Assembly: GCA_964528735.1 (NCBI GenBank) | Contig: CAZGUV010000005.1 | Coordinates: 1 to 58,546, forward strand | Reading direction: 5' to 3' | Length of the DNA stretch: 58,546 nucleotides | Source: CAYNND01 sp964528735 | Lineage (GTDB): Bacteria; Patescibacteriota; Minisyncoccia; Phycocordibacterales; UBA2100 | In this document: positions 16,960 through 26,125 of the stretch, piece after piece | Layout of the letters: each line of letters starts with the position of its first letter | Position numbering within the stretch: position 1 is the first letter of the stretch | Notes under the pieces: model-generated | Seen by the model: the letters and a program-made list of their open reading frames with translations, nothing else | Databases searched by the model: none | What the model was told of the DNA's origin: nothing | Made by a program: the position numbers and the translations under genes

Positions 16960-18348
16960 TTACAAACGACGGACTCGTGCAACTGAGCGGGCAATTCGCG
17001 GCGCAATACCAATATAAGTCTCTGGAGTGAGGGTACTGAGCTTTTTTTCAACCTTTTCCCCGAGTGCAAGTTTCAGTATGAAATTCTTAAAGTCATTGAG
17101 TGTTACCGTACTTCCACGAGTCATCTCTTTCAGCTGTTCGTACGGTACGGGTATACCTTGCGCGCGAAGGACAGTCTGAATACCTTCTGCGAGCACCTCA
17201 GGATGTTTCAATAAGTCTGCATGTATGACTGCCTGATGAGGTGTAATGCGACCTAACCCCTTACTCGCAGAACGATACGCAAGGAGCGTGTGTCCAAACG
17301 AAACACCGAAAGTCCGCTCGACAGTTGAATCAGAGAGGTCCCTTTGGAGCCGAGATACGGGCAACTTCCGCATGTACATTTCAAAAAGTGCGTTTGCGCT
17401 CGCTATGTTTCCTTCAGCGTTCTCAAAATCTATCGGGTTAACCTTGTGTGGCATCGTTGAAGAACCAACTTCTCCCTTTTTTGCAACAAGCTTCACGTAA
17501 TCGTCACTGCAGTATCTCCAAAAATCTTGCACACAATCAAGCAATACAGTATTTGCCCGATGCAATATCGACGAGAGTTCAGCGTATGTATCGTGCGACT
17601 CAATCTGAGTGGTGACTAATGACACCCGCACCGAAACCCCAGACACAGACGCCAATGTTTTAGCAAACTGTGCAGACCATTTCACCCAATCGACAGAAGG
17701 AAACGCGAGAACAAGTGCATTGTAATTCCCTGTTGCTCCATTCAACTTCAGCGCCGGGATGTATGAGCCCATCATATCAAGACACGCATCAAATCGTGCA
17801 ACAAATACGGCGCACTCTTTTCCAAAAGTTGTTGGACTTGCACTTTGTCCGTGTGTACGCGCAAGCATGGGAAGCGTTGCGTATGCATGAGCTGATTCGG
17901 CAAGCGCATTTCGAATATCAAGAAGTGCGGGCATCATAACTTCATGGAGCGCACCTCCAAGCATAAGCGCATAAGCGCATGCATTAACATCAGAGGAAGT
18001 AAGACCGAAATGTACCCACTCAAGCAATCGTTCTGCTGAAGTACCTTTCAACTTATCCTTCAAAAAATACTCGACTGACTTCACATCGTGGCGAGTGGTC
18101 GCTTCATACGCTTTTATTGCTGCGAAATCGCTATCTGAAAAATGTGCGTATATTGATCGAACCAATTTTTTTTCCTGTACTGAACACTGAGAAACAGCGA
18201 CTCCTTTTGTTGCTGCAAGCGCAATAACATACTCACACTCAACAAGCACTCGAAACTTCATGAGCGCATACTCTGTGAGGTAGGGTGTGAGTGCGAGCGT
18301 TTGTTCTTTATACCGAGTATCGAGTGGCGACAAGCCGTATGAACTCAT
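16960..18348 (-). CDS. purB: Adenylosuccinate lyase
   Basis: About 462 residues from ATG 18348 (MSSYGLSPLDTRYK), chosen because the family begins near SPLDGRY; TATACT lies 8 nt upstream. PurB cleaves adenylosuccinate to AMP and SAICAR to AICAR. The fumarase-superfamily signature GSSTMPHKVNPIDFENAEGN and the TSSDVNACAYAL and RTHGQSASPTTFGKE blocks are clear. Layout is E. coli PurB-like. It lies directly before purA and between rpsG and fusA. With only purA and purB present, the cell may salvage IMP or hypoxanthine rather than make purines de novo; that is inference because the rest of the genome is not seen. Confidence 0.95.
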   Translation of the reverse strand: MSSYGLSPLDTRYKEQTLALTPYLTEYALMKFRVLVECEYVIALAATKGVAVSQCSVQEKKLVRSIYAHFSDSDFAAIKAYEATTRHDVKSVEYFLKDKLKGTSAERLLEWVHFGLTSSDVNACAYALMLGGALHEVMMPALLDIRNALAESAHAYATLPMLARTHGQSASPTTFGKECAVFVARFDACLDMMGSYIPALKLNGATGNYNALVLAFPSVDWVKWSAQFAKTLASVSGVSVRVSLVTTQIESHDTYAELSSILHRANTVLLDCVQDFWRYCSDDYVKLVAKKGEVGSSTMPHKVNPIDFENAEGNIASANALFEMYMRKLPVSRLQRDLSDSTVERTFGVSFGHTLLAYRSASKGLGRITPHQAVIHADLLKHPEVLAEGIQTVLRAQGIPVPYEQLKEMTRGSTVTLNDFKNFILKLALGEKVEKKLSTLTPETYIGIAPRIARSVARVRRL

Positions 18349-18413
18349 AGGAGTGCAGTATATCGTGCACATGTAAAAATATGAAACAACAGACCATGGA
18401 AATGCCCGCACGC

Positions 18414-18440
18414 AAAACGCGACCAGAGTGGTCGCGTTTT
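18414..18440 (-). terminator. Intrinsic terminator after rpsG
   Basis: Perfect 12-bp stem AAAACGCGACCA/TGGTCGCGTTTT with a GAG loop, 24 nt after the rpsG stop. Confidence 0.9.
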
Positions 18441-18463
18441 GTAGTCGTCTCTACAGTGTGGAT

Positions 18464-18931
18464 TTACCACGCAAAGTGAGCAAATGCTTTGTTTGCCTCT
18501 GCCATCTTGTGAGTGTTATCGCGTTTAGCGATTGCATCTCCCTGTCCTTCAGCGGCAAGTTTGATTTCTTCAGCAAGCTTAATATGCATTGGTTTACCTT
18601 TTTTTGATGCTGCAGCCGCCTTTATCCAGCGGAGTGCAAGTGAGAGTCGGCGTGCGGCACGAACTTCTGTCGGTACTTGGTAGTTAGCACCTCCCACGCG
18701 TCGTGAGCGCACTTCCATAGTTGGACCAACATTTTGAATTGCTGTTTCGAGCAATACTGCTGGCTCCTTTTCTCCACCCTCTTTAAGAACTTCAAGAGCG
18801 CCGTAGACAACACGTCGTGCAGTGTTCTTCTTACCTTGCTCCATAATACAGTTAATAAGGCGCGTGACGTTATCTGTTCCGTACACCGGATCCTTAAATA
18901 CGTTATTGACTCGTTTGACTGGTCTTCGCAT
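18464..18931 (-). CDS. rpsG: 30S ribosomal protein S7 (uS7)
   Basis: Protein of 155 residues, standard length. Starts MRRPVKRVNNVFKDPVYGTD; contains LINCIMEQGKKNTARRVVY, the family block GGANYQVPTEVRAARR, and the C-terminal KRDNTHKMAEANKAFAHF. S7 nucleates assembly of the 30S head and contacts E-site tRNA. It follows rpsL by 25 nt and is closed by a strong terminator, so rpsL-rpsG is one operon. Confidence 0.97.
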   Translation of the reverse strand: MRRPVKRVNNVFKDPVYGTDNVTRLINCIMEQGKKNTARRVVYGALEVLKEGGEKEPAVLLETAIQNVGPTMEVRSRRVGGANYQVPTEVRAARRLSLALRWIKAAAASKKGKPMHIKLAEEIKLAAEGQGDAIAKRDNTHKMAEANKAFAHFAW

Positions 18932-18956
18932 AGTAGTTTCTTATAGTAAGTAAGGA

Positions 18957-19376
18957 TTACGCCTTAGCTGCCTTTGGGCGCTTCGCACCGTATCGTGATC
19001 GTCCACGGCGTCGCTTATCAAGACCTGCCGCGTCGAGTCGACCTCGAACAATGGTGTAGCGGACTCCGATATCCTTTACACGTCCACCACGGAGCATAAC
19101 AACTGAGTGTTCCTGAAGGTTGTGACCTTCTCCTGGAATATACGCAGTTACTTCGAGACCGTTTGTGAGGCGAACACGTGCAATCTTTCGAATCGCTGAG
19201 TTCGGCTTACGTGGAGTCTTTGTGGTGACTTTTGTACACACACCACGCTTAAATGGTGATGGGAACATTGTTGGGCGGTTTTTTAATGTGTTAAACCCTC
19301 GCTTAAGCGCGTTGGTCTTACTCTTGTTGCCTCGGTCTTTGCGACCTTTGCGTACCAATTGGTTGATTGTTGCCAT
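18957..19376 (-). CDS. rpsL: 30S ribosomal protein S12 (uS12)
   Basis: About 139 residues from ATG 19376 (MATINQLVRKGRKDR). The decoding-centre loop reads TKTPRKPNSAIRK, with Arg where E. coli has Lys43, and the second loop reads GGRVKDIGVRYTIVRG, lacking the Pro of KDLPGVRYH. A short Lys/Arg/Thr-rich insertion follows the N-terminus (KTNALKRGFNTLKNRP), and the end RGRSRYGAKRPK is typical. Both substitutions are at positions known from E. coli streptomycin resistance or dependence. TATAAA lies 6 nt before the ATG. Confidence 0.97.
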   Translation of the reverse strand: MATINQLVRKGRKDRGNKSKTNALKRGFNTLKNRPTMFPSPFKRGVCTKVTTKTPRKPNSAIRKIARVRLTNGLEVTAYIPGEGHNLQEHSVVMLRGGRVKDIGVRYTIVRGRLDAAGLDKRRRGRSRYGAKRPKAAKA

Positions 19377-19530
19377 AGTGGTTTTATAAAAATAATACAA
19401 TGCATGCCGCGCAGACGCGTGGCTGGTGAAGAGGAATCGTTGTCCTCTATTACTTTACTGCATTGTGCCCGAGAGACGACAAAGTTTCTGGGTTGGGGGT
19501 ACTGTGCCACAAAGCGCACCAAAAGGCAAC

Positions 19531-19899
19531 TTACGATGCGACCTGAAGGTTTTGTGAGTTACCTTGCTCCATCCTAAGTGCCACTTCCTCTGAAACAAGC
19601 CGTTTATGCTCAGCGATACCATCTTGTACGGCACGCGCAACAACTTCCTCAATATGCGGAACATACTTACGTATGATTGCTTGCATGTCTGCATCACGAC
19701 CTTGCTCTGTGAGCGCATCAAGTGTCTCATACTCTGACTCAGGAATAGAGCGCATCACCTCGTAGGTAGCCCGCTCGAGCAACACCTCACCGAGCGCCTC
19801 AACTATCTGATCTTGCTCTTGCGGTGTAAGGTGACCTATAGAGAGCTCCTCGATAATTCGCGCATGTATGTCTTGCGGATTCATGAGGCTCTGATTCAT
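19531..19899 (-). CDS. Small helical protein, DUF5663-like, paralog A
   Basis: Protein of 122 residues, soluble and acidic, with the pattern L-x-P-x-E-Q-x-x-I-[VI]-x-x-[LF] (HLTPQEQDQIVEAL), a middle LPE/IPE-type turn and YVPHIEEVV. The same pattern occurs in the gene immediately upstream (NLPEDEQLEIISGF ... HVPRAAEIM), so they are paralogs. The arrangement recalls DUF5663, a short uncharacterised family frequent in this phylum, but I cannot confirm this without a profile search. It starts at 19899 with TATAAA 8 nt upstream and is separated from the upstream paralog by a terminator. Confidence 0.75.
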   Translation of the reverse strand: MNQSLMNPQDIHARIIEELSIGHLTPQEQDQIVEALGEVLLERATYEVMRSIPESEYETLDALTEQGRDADMQAIIRKYVPHIEEVVARAVQDGIAEHKRLVSEEVALRMEQGNSQNLQVAS

Positions 19900-19917
19900 C
19901 AGTACATTTTATATGAA

Positions 19918-19941
19918 AAAACAGTCGCACCGGACTGTTTT
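19918..19941 (-). terminator. Intrinsic terminator between the two DUF5663-like genes
   Basis: Stem AAAACAGTC/GACTGTTTT with a 6-nt loop, 9 nt after the stop of the upstream paralog. Confidence 0.8.
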
Positions 19942-19950
19942 CCCCACTGA

Positions 19951-20280
19951 TTATCGCTGCTCCTTCACCAGAGCTTTAAACTCTTCGATTCCTATTTTAA
20001 TGGCTTCATCCATGATTTCTGCGGCACGAGGAACATGCTTTTGAATATACGCGTTGACCGCTTCTAATTCTCCTGACTCCAAGAGTCCATCTACTTTTTT
20101 AATTCCATCTTCGGGAAGCTGGGAAAGGATAAGCGCAGTTGCTTGTTGCATGCAGCCATCAATAAAACCAGAAATAATTTCCAACTGCTCATCCTCAGGA
20201 AGATTTTGTATACCCAATTGCTCAATAAGCTCTTTTTGAGCTATGTGAGGTTCAATAAGTTTTTTGTGTGTTGTGTGCAT
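19951..20280 (-). CDS. Small helical protein, DUF5663-like, paralog B
   Basis: Protein of 109 residues with ELIEQLGIQNLPEDEQLEII, a long middle helix, SQLPEDGIKKVDGLLESG, and HVPRAAEIMDEAIKIGIEEF. It is soluble, acidic and lacks signal or membrane segments. It follows the 1208-residue membrane protein gene by 10 nt, so it is probably the last gene of that transcript, which ends at the terminator at 19918-19941. Relationship to paralog A is visible by eye in motif order rather than strong identity. Confidence 0.75.
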   Translation of the reverse strand: MHTTHKKLIEPHIAQKELIEQLGIQNLPEDEQLEIISGFIDGCMQQATALILSQLPEDGIKKVDGLLESGELEAVNAYIQKHVPRAAEIMDEAIKIGIEEFKALVKEQR

Positions 20281-20290
20281 ATACTATTAA

Positions 20291-23200
20291 TTACCGTGCT
20301 AAACGAACATAGAGTCGAGGGTTGTTTGTAATAATTGATTCGCGCATCGCGGTGAGCGTGCTCCGAACATTCGAGTTTTGCGCTCGCTCAATCATAACAT
20401 CAATCATCATTCTGCTTCGTCCATTTATACAAGTCTGCTGTTTCAATACATTGTAATCAAGCCATGTTCCCTGCGCACGACTGGTATTAATAAATGTTCT
20501 ATACAGATCAGGATCGCTACAAAGTGTTCGCTGGAACAGCGTCCACACCTGCTCGCGGGTCTGTCTTCCACCAGGAATTGAATCCATGTTTCCTAAAAGG
20601 TAAGTCAAACCACCCTTTGGTGAACTTACACGCATTGTGTCAGCAAAAGAGTTTATGTACCAATGTGCACGAGTACCCCCAATAGTGAAGTCACATGGCA
20701 CATACCCAGGACGTGGAGTACCACAGTAGACATCAACATACACTGACTGACTTCGCGGCACTACCCACCTCCCGTATGCATCTCGAACAAGGCCTCCACC
20801 TCGTGGAGTATCAGGGATTGGCTGACCGCTGCGTAGCGCCGGCGGTATCGGCTGTCCAGATCGTGTTGGTGGTGGAATAAGTCCTGTCCGCGCTCCTGTT
20901 GGAGGACGATTCCCTGGCATAAGCGATTTAATTAAATCCCAGTGGTACCACGCAGTTGCACCTGCAATACCAGCACCAATTGCAAGCGGTACACCAAACT
21001 GCACTCGCTTCTCGATTCGTGCTCCACGCTCATGGAGCGCCATAGCATCGGCCATTGCCATCTGGTACGGCGTCGCTTTGAATTCTGAAACGCCAGACGC
21101 ACGTACAGCATTTTTAGCGCGAATCATTTTACCCTCTTCTCTATCAAAATATTTTTTGTTCTTTCGAAACTGCGAAAGCGCTTTGTAGTACCCCGCAGCA
21201 TCGCGTGACCTATCCATGAACGAAACGAGTGGCTCGCCATTCGCTCCTATCAATCCATATTTTTTGTCGAGCCATTTTTTTCGCAACAAAGTATTTGTAC
21301 CAATCGCAACCCCTGCAGTAGCAAGTACTTTCATTCCCATCAACGCAAACCACTTCGCACTCCAGAGCGCCCCCCATCCGATTGTTGCAGCGACACCTGC
21401 GCCAATTGCATAACTTGCAGCAACAGCGGCACCAGTTGTCAGCACCGCAAGAGCTCCATAGAGCATCCATCGCTTTGATCGAGAGAGCCCTTTCACATAC
21501 TCAAGCGCTTTGTCTTTCGAAATCTCACTCTGCTTCATGTCTTTCAACTTACCCATGAGAAGCTTTGTTCCGATTCGTCGTCCCAGCTCATCTTCCCAAC
21601 CATCAGTGCCCACCACAGAACCTTCAAGTGCTCCCGCAGGAAGTACGTCTGCGCCGACAGCAGGAAGTCGTGGCGCAACAATATCTTTTATGCGCTTCCA
21701 TTTCTCTACATGATCATTGGTAAGAAAGAAAACCACTGGTCCAGACGCCTCAGCAGAAAATTCATACTTTCCTGTCATTCCTACATGCTTCTTGTGAAAT
21801 CCTCCGTCTACAACACCATCGGCTTTCTGCGCTGCTGACACCCATGTGTCGAGGAGCGTACGCTGCTCAGGGCTTCCCATGAAGACCTTACCTTCTTCGG
21901 TAGCAACAAGCGCCGCTAGAGCAGCATCAAGCCCCACAGGCTTCTCCAAGGTTGCACTCTTTTTTGCCTCAAGTTTTGCCTTCCACGCAATAAGTTGTGC
22001 CTTGTTGAGTGTTACACCAGGTATCTCTCCTGAAAAACCTGCGATTGGAGTTCCAGAGATAGTTACCGCATCTGCGGAAACTGCCTTCTGCATGAGCACT
22101 TCATACCGTTTGTCTTTTTGCTTATCTTTTCTACCCTTTCCCCCTGCTTTTTCTTGTGCGACATAATACTCAGCAGGAAAGGTATCTACCTCCTGTAGTA
22201 ATAAGTCGATATACTTTACATGCTTTTTTTTCTTGTCATCAAAAAGGTCAGCTTTATCTACATCTCGTTCAATTGCAGTAAGTCGCTTCTGCACTTGTGC
22301 GAGCGCAAGTTTCATCTGCTCTACTTGTTTTTCAGGTGATTCTCCAGACTGTACCTCAGCGCTCAAGAGCAGCTCCTGATCTTCCTTGGTCAAAACAAAT
22401 GTTCTCTCAACACCTGTCCTATCTTTTGCAGTAAATGTTTTTTTACCAGTTGTTGAATCAGTTGCGATGCTGTATTCACGTTCGCCCCACTTTTTTCCTT
22501 CCCCATCCCCGTGCGCAAGGAGTTGCGCAACAAAATCCTTCTCCTTTTGATTTTTATACTTCTGTTTATCTACAAGTACTTTTCTGAGAACTGCAGGTAG
22601 AAATTTCTTTTCTTGATCGAGAATAGGCGCACCATCAATCGCTCGTGGATACTTCAAACCTTTGAGCCGTGAATCCCCACTTACATCAGCCACCGCTTTC
22701 ACAATTGAAGCGCCAGCCCACGCATCCACATGGTTTTCTTTAGTCTCAGGCTGCGCGTCGCGCAATGCAACACATTCACCAACTACATCTTGTATTTCTT
22801 TTACAAAGTCGTCAGCAAGCGGCTCCTTTTTAGACAGCGCTTTCATACATCGCTGGACAAAACTTGAAGTCGCAAGAACGCGCAACTGTGCATGCGTGCG
22901 TGTATTTGCTTCACTATCTGCTTTACAAAATACTTTCACGTTTTCTTCAACCATTCTGCCGAACCTCTCCATCACCTCACGGTCAATCTCTGCCTCTGCA
23001 CTCACAATAGTCATGAGCGTATCAAGCTCTTCCTTTGAGAACACAACTTTTTCATCCCCCGCGGTAAGTGTTACAGTCTCTCCTTCTCGTTGCTTTACGA
23101 TACGAACATTATCTTTGCCTGGTATTTTAATAGAAAAAACTCTTCTATCTTCATCACTTATTATTGCCTGAATCGCAGGGGCGCAATACTTAAAATCAGG

Positions 23201-23917
23201 CGAAGATTTTGTAAGCGACAATATGCGCTCTTTTAGCTGCGCCAAATTCTGTGGAGCCTCTCCAGTGCGTGGAGTATCGATTGCCATATGATTCATTGTA
23301 GCATCACTTTGCACTCCTTGTTTCAGCACATGTTGAACACCAGCTGGAGTTACACCATCACTCAAAAAGCTCTGTCTTTTGTATGCCTCCTCTTGTGCAG
23401 CTTGTGCTTCAATATGAAGCGCTGATTCAAACAGTGGTCGCATCCTTCTCTTTATCCACTCTTTCGCTACAAACCCGCGTTCATTTGGCCTCAGTATTGC
23501 AGGCATGTGCTTTTCTTGAAGACGCACCATCTCTCTGTGCACCTCGGGTTGAATTGGCGGCGTACGCTCTACTGCAACAAAAAGTTCCTCCGCTGCCCTC
23601 AAAGCGCGTGCTTTATCTGGGATTGATTCATTCAAAATAACAACCAGGTCCTTAAATTGTAGACTCCCATTGAGATACGGGAAAAGTTTTTTTGGATCAA
23701 TGTCTGCAACATCAACCCCATGACTCAGTAGGATATTGTCAATATGATTAATGTTGCGCTTATTCGTGACCGCTTCTATTCGTGTGACCCTTTCAGTTGC
23801 CTTTTTCCATCGTTCTATCACTTCCTTCCGCTTATCTTCAGGCACTTCAGCAAAGACGCCGGCTTTTTTATGACGATTCCGCATCTCACGATACTGATGT
23901 GGGTTCATAGTGTCCAT
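20291..23917 (-). CDS. Giant membrane-anchored protein (1208 aa), unknown family
   Basis: The first roughly 800 residues are soluble, Lys/Glu-rich and mostly helical, with no recognised motif. A double hydrophobic hairpin follows (about 817-875), then a basic loop of about 100 residues, a third hydrophobic segment (about 974-992), a Pro/Arg linker with a repeated RSGQPIP unit (about 1008-1042), and a 166-residue C-terminal domain with several Cys (VYCGTPRPGYVPC, LCSDPDL, QTCINGRS). The topology suggests a large cytosolic part and an exported C-terminus. The upstream 719-residue protein has the same order of parts and a related linker motif. Start at 23917 is supported by TAGTGT 6 nt upstream. 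Its position after a site-2 protease gene is notable. Confidence 0.8.
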   Translation of the reverse strand: MDTMNPHQYREMRNRHKKAGVFAEVPEDKRKEVIERWKKATERVTRIEAVTNKRNINHIDNILLSHGVDVADIDPKKLFPYLNGSLQFKDLVVILNESIPDKARALRAAEELFVAVERTPPIQPEVHREMVRLQEKHMPAILRPNERGFVAKEWIKRRMRPLFESALHIEAQAAQEEAYKRQSFLSDGVTPAGVQHVLKQGVQSDATMNHMAIDTPRTGEAPQNLAQLKERILSLTKSSPDFKYCAPAIQAIISDEDRRVFSIKIPGKDNVRIVKQREGETVTLTAGDEKVVFSKEELDTLMTIVSAEAEIDREVMERFGRMVEENVKVFCKADSEANTRTHAQLRVLATSSFVQRCMKALSKKEPLADDFVKEIQDVVGECVALRDAQPETKENHVDAWAGASIVKAVADVSGDSRLKGLKYPRAIDGAPILDQEKKFLPAVLRKVLVDKQKYKNQKEKDFVAQLLAHGDGEGKKWGEREYSIATDSTTGKKTFTAKDRTGVERTFVLTKEDQELLLSAEVQSGESPEKQVEQMKLALAQVQKRLTAIERDVDKADLFDDKKKKHVKYIDLLLQEVDTFPAEYYVAQEKAGGKGRKDKQKDKRYEVLMQKAVSADAVTISGTPIAGFSGEIPGVTLNKAQLIAWKAKLEAKKSATLEKPVGLDAALAALVATEEGKVFMGSPEQRTLLDTWVSAAQKADGVVDGGFHKKHVGMTGKYEFSAEASGPVVFFLTNDHVEKWKRIKDIVAPRLPAVGADVLPAGALEGSVVGTDGWEDELGRRIGTKLLMGKLKDMKQSEISKDKALEYVKGLSRSKRWMLYGALAVLTTGAAVAASYAIGAGVAATIGWGALWSAKWFALMGMKVLATAGVAIGTNTLLRKKWLDKKYGLIGANGEPLVSFMDRSRDAAGYYKALSQFRKNKKYFDREEGKMIRAKNAVRASGVSEFKATPYQMAMADAMALHERGARIEKRVQFGVPLAIGAGIAGATAWYHWDLIKSLMPGNRPPTGARTGLIPPPTRSGQPIPPALRSGQPIPDTPRGGGLVRDAYGRWVVPRSQSVYVDVYCGTPRPGYVPCDFTIGGTRAHWYINSFADTMRVSSPKGGLTYLLGNMDSIPGGRQTREQVWTLFQRTLCSDPDLYRTFINTSRAQGTWLDYNVLKQQTCINGRSRMMIDVMIERAQNSNVRSTLTAMRESIITNNPRLYVRLAR

Positions 23918-23959
23918 AACTCAACACTACTAGTGTACACGGTGTTCGCAACTTTGAAA

Positions 23960-26119
23960 CTAGCGAGGAGTGTAGCGGAGTTGATAGAGCTGTTGCCCTG
24001 AAGCGTTCACCCGGCCAGGCATCCATGAATGATAACCCCATGGTGCAGTTGAGGTGCATTGTCCAATACATTGCTGATGAAGCCACGCGGGCAAGCGTGC
24101 GCGTGGTGTTTCAAACGTATACATCGCGCCTTGTGCATACATACCTCTACCAAGTGAGTGTGCCGGTGTCTGCCTGACTCCTCCTCGGACATCTCCAACC
24201 GGAACTCCATCACTTCTGCGAGGTGTGTCGTCAATAGGTACTCCTGAGCGTCGCTGTGTTGGCTCACAATAAAATAGTTTCCAGAGAGCATCAAAGTCCC
24301 CGCTGGCGAGTGTTTTTGTAAATTGCCCTCCGGTGCGTACTTCAAGCCCGACGAGTGTACCGGCACCAACTGCGAGCGCATTCCCCGCAAGGTTCCGCAA
24401 AAATACTTTCCTATCTATATCTTTCTTAAGTGCTGCCTCGCCCTGAGGTCCGCCATATAGCTTTGCAAAACTGTATGGGTTTGCCTGCGCCCAACGTGAA
24501 AGACTCTGAATAACAGCGACTCGAGCTCTATCTTTTGAGTGGTCCTTATCTGGATGCTTATTGTAGTAATATTTTTTCATAAGATGTTGAGCAAGCATTG
24601 AACCAGCTATCGCCCCTCCGAGTGCCGCAAGTAGGCTCGGGAAAATAGGGGCACAGAGTGCAAGTGCGATGCCGCTTCCAATAGCAGAGCCAACTCCAGC
24701 AACCAGACCACGTATAGTCTTTTCTTTTATGAATGACCAAATGCGTTTACCACGAGTATCCAGCTGCGCATACTTTTCCTCAGTAACCCCAGATGCCTTC
24801 TTCAAAAGCGCAAGATGGGTGCTCACATCAAGTTGTGCAGTGTTCTCATTATGATGAGTTCGTTCTTCGTGTGTTGTTTCCTCGTGTGTTTTGTCCTCAG
24901 TCTTTTTTGGAGGCTCGATTGCTTTGATGCTGTGCAGCCGTCTCCAGAGACGTGTTGGAACCCCCGCCGCAAGCACAACGAGCATGCCTTTGTGGAGGGT
25001 ATGTGGTTTCCCAGCAATAAACGCATCGAGCTGTGCCAATATATCGCCTGAGGGGTCAGCTTTTGCGAGATGCTTTTCGAGATGCGCTCGCTCAGAAACA
25101 CTCAGTGGCTCATTAAGATTTTTTCTCCACTCTGCCCGTGTCGCCGTTGATTCAAATGCTTCTTGAGCTTGACGCGCCTGCTCGTAATGCTCATCTCGCA
25201 CCTGGACTTTCAAAAGTCCGTTGATTTTTTCAATCACTGGATCCTGATGTGATGCTCGGGCAATATCAGGGGCAATTTTTTTTGTACGAGCATTGGCTAC
25301 CTCTACGACCGTACGAATACGCTGGTACGCACCGTCTCGCTTATATTTTTTTGCCAATCGCATCTGCACAACGAGCTGGCGTTGGATGCTATCTGAAAGT
25401 TCACGCACACGATTGTCTGCGAGTATGTTAAGCGAACCTGCGTGCCATTGCGGCGCCATGCGCATAATCTCTTCGACAGAAAGCCCGATGAGTACGCGCG
25501 GAGCCCCTGAAAGCTCTTGGGGCACGCCAGCGCTCTTTCCGTATTTAACAGTGTGCAAGCTCTGGTGTTTTGACGCGATTCCTTTGAGTGAATGCGCCCA
25601 TTTTGTATCAAGTCCTCCTCGGTGCCCTTCATCGGTTGTATACCCATCTACATCTTGTTGTGTCGTAAAATCGACAACAATAGTTGCTTCTGGCTTGCCT
25701 GTCTCATCTTTAAAAACTACAACCAAGTCTGTTTGTCGCTTGAAATCATCAAAATGCGACGGTACCAATACCTCAACATCTCCTTCAAAGATATTTTTTG
25801 CAATATCTGCAAACATTGCCTCAAATATATCGGAGATCTTTTTACCTTCGTCGTACTTTTTTTGCTCAGACTCAGAGCCTTGCTGGTTATTCGACTGGAA
25901 TACCGTCTGTAGACGATCGACTTCTGCTCGATCATTTAGAACTTCTTCTTTCTTGTAGACTGTCTCGCTATTTCTAAATGGATATTTTTTCGCTTGGATG
26001 AACTCGTCCCCAATCTTGATACGATGCTTGTCTAAATATTTTCGTGCTGACTCATAGCACTGTTGTATAGCCTGCTCTCGCTCGTGACCACTACCTACAC
26101 GTGGAGTCCTCTCGGCCAT
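23960..26119 (-). CDS. Large membrane protein (719 aa) with possible nuclease-fold N-terminal domain
   Basis: Residues about 100-260 contain VLVPSHFDDFKRQTDLVVVF and a following VVDFTTQQD, KWAHSLKGIASK and PRVLIGLS, an alternation of strands and helices that recalls the PD-(D/E)XK fold, although the usual E-x-K is not intact. A helical region follows, then His/Glu/Thr-rich low complexity (about 395-430), a hydrophobic hairpin (about 471-510), another hydrophobic segment (about 574-594), a linker with RRSGVPIDDTPRR, and a short tail with two Cys. The parts match the neighbouring 1208-residue protein in order. It starts 6 nt after the stop of the site-2 protease gene, so the two are almost surely cotranscribed. 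Confidence 0.78.
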   Translation of the reverse strand: MAERTPRVGSGHEREQAIQQCYESARKYLDKHRIKIGDEFIQAKKYPFRNSETVYKKEEVLNDRAEVDRLQTVFQSNNQQGSESEQKKYDEGKKISDIFEAMFADIAKNIFEGDVEVLVPSHFDDFKRQTDLVVVFKDETGKPEATIVVDFTTQQDVDGYTTDEGHRGGLDTKWAHSLKGIASKHQSLHTVKYGKSAGVPQELSGAPRVLIGLSVEEIMRMAPQWHAGSLNILADNRVRELSDSIQRQLVVQMRLAKKYKRDGAYQRIRTVVEVANARTKKIAPDIARASHQDPVIEKINGLLKVQVRDEHYEQARQAQEAFESTATRAEWRKNLNEPLSVSERAHLEKHLAKADPSGDILAQLDAFIAGKPHTLHKGMLVVLAAGVPTRLWRRLHSIKAIEPPKKTEDKTHEETTHEERTHHNENTAQLDVSTHLALLKKASGVTEEKYAQLDTRGKRIWSFIKEKTIRGLVAGVGSAIGSGIALALCAPIFPSLLAALGGAIAGSMLAQHLMKKYYYNKHPDKDHSKDRARVAVIQSLSRWAQANPYSFAKLYGGPQGEAALKKDIDRKVFLRNLAGNALAVGAGTLVGLEVRTGGQFTKTLASGDFDALWKLFYCEPTQRRSGVPIDDTPRRSDGVPVGDVRGGVRQTPAHSLGRGMYAQGAMYTFETPRARLPAWLHQQCIGQCTSTAPWGYHSWMPGRVNASGQQLYQLRYTPR

Positions 26120-26125
26120 AGTCTT

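Noticed and set aside
22662..23171. Plus-strand frame of 169 codons opposite the 1208-residue gene
   Set aside because: Ser/Thr-rich composition typical of antisense to Lys/Glu-rich coding; no promoter, no motif.
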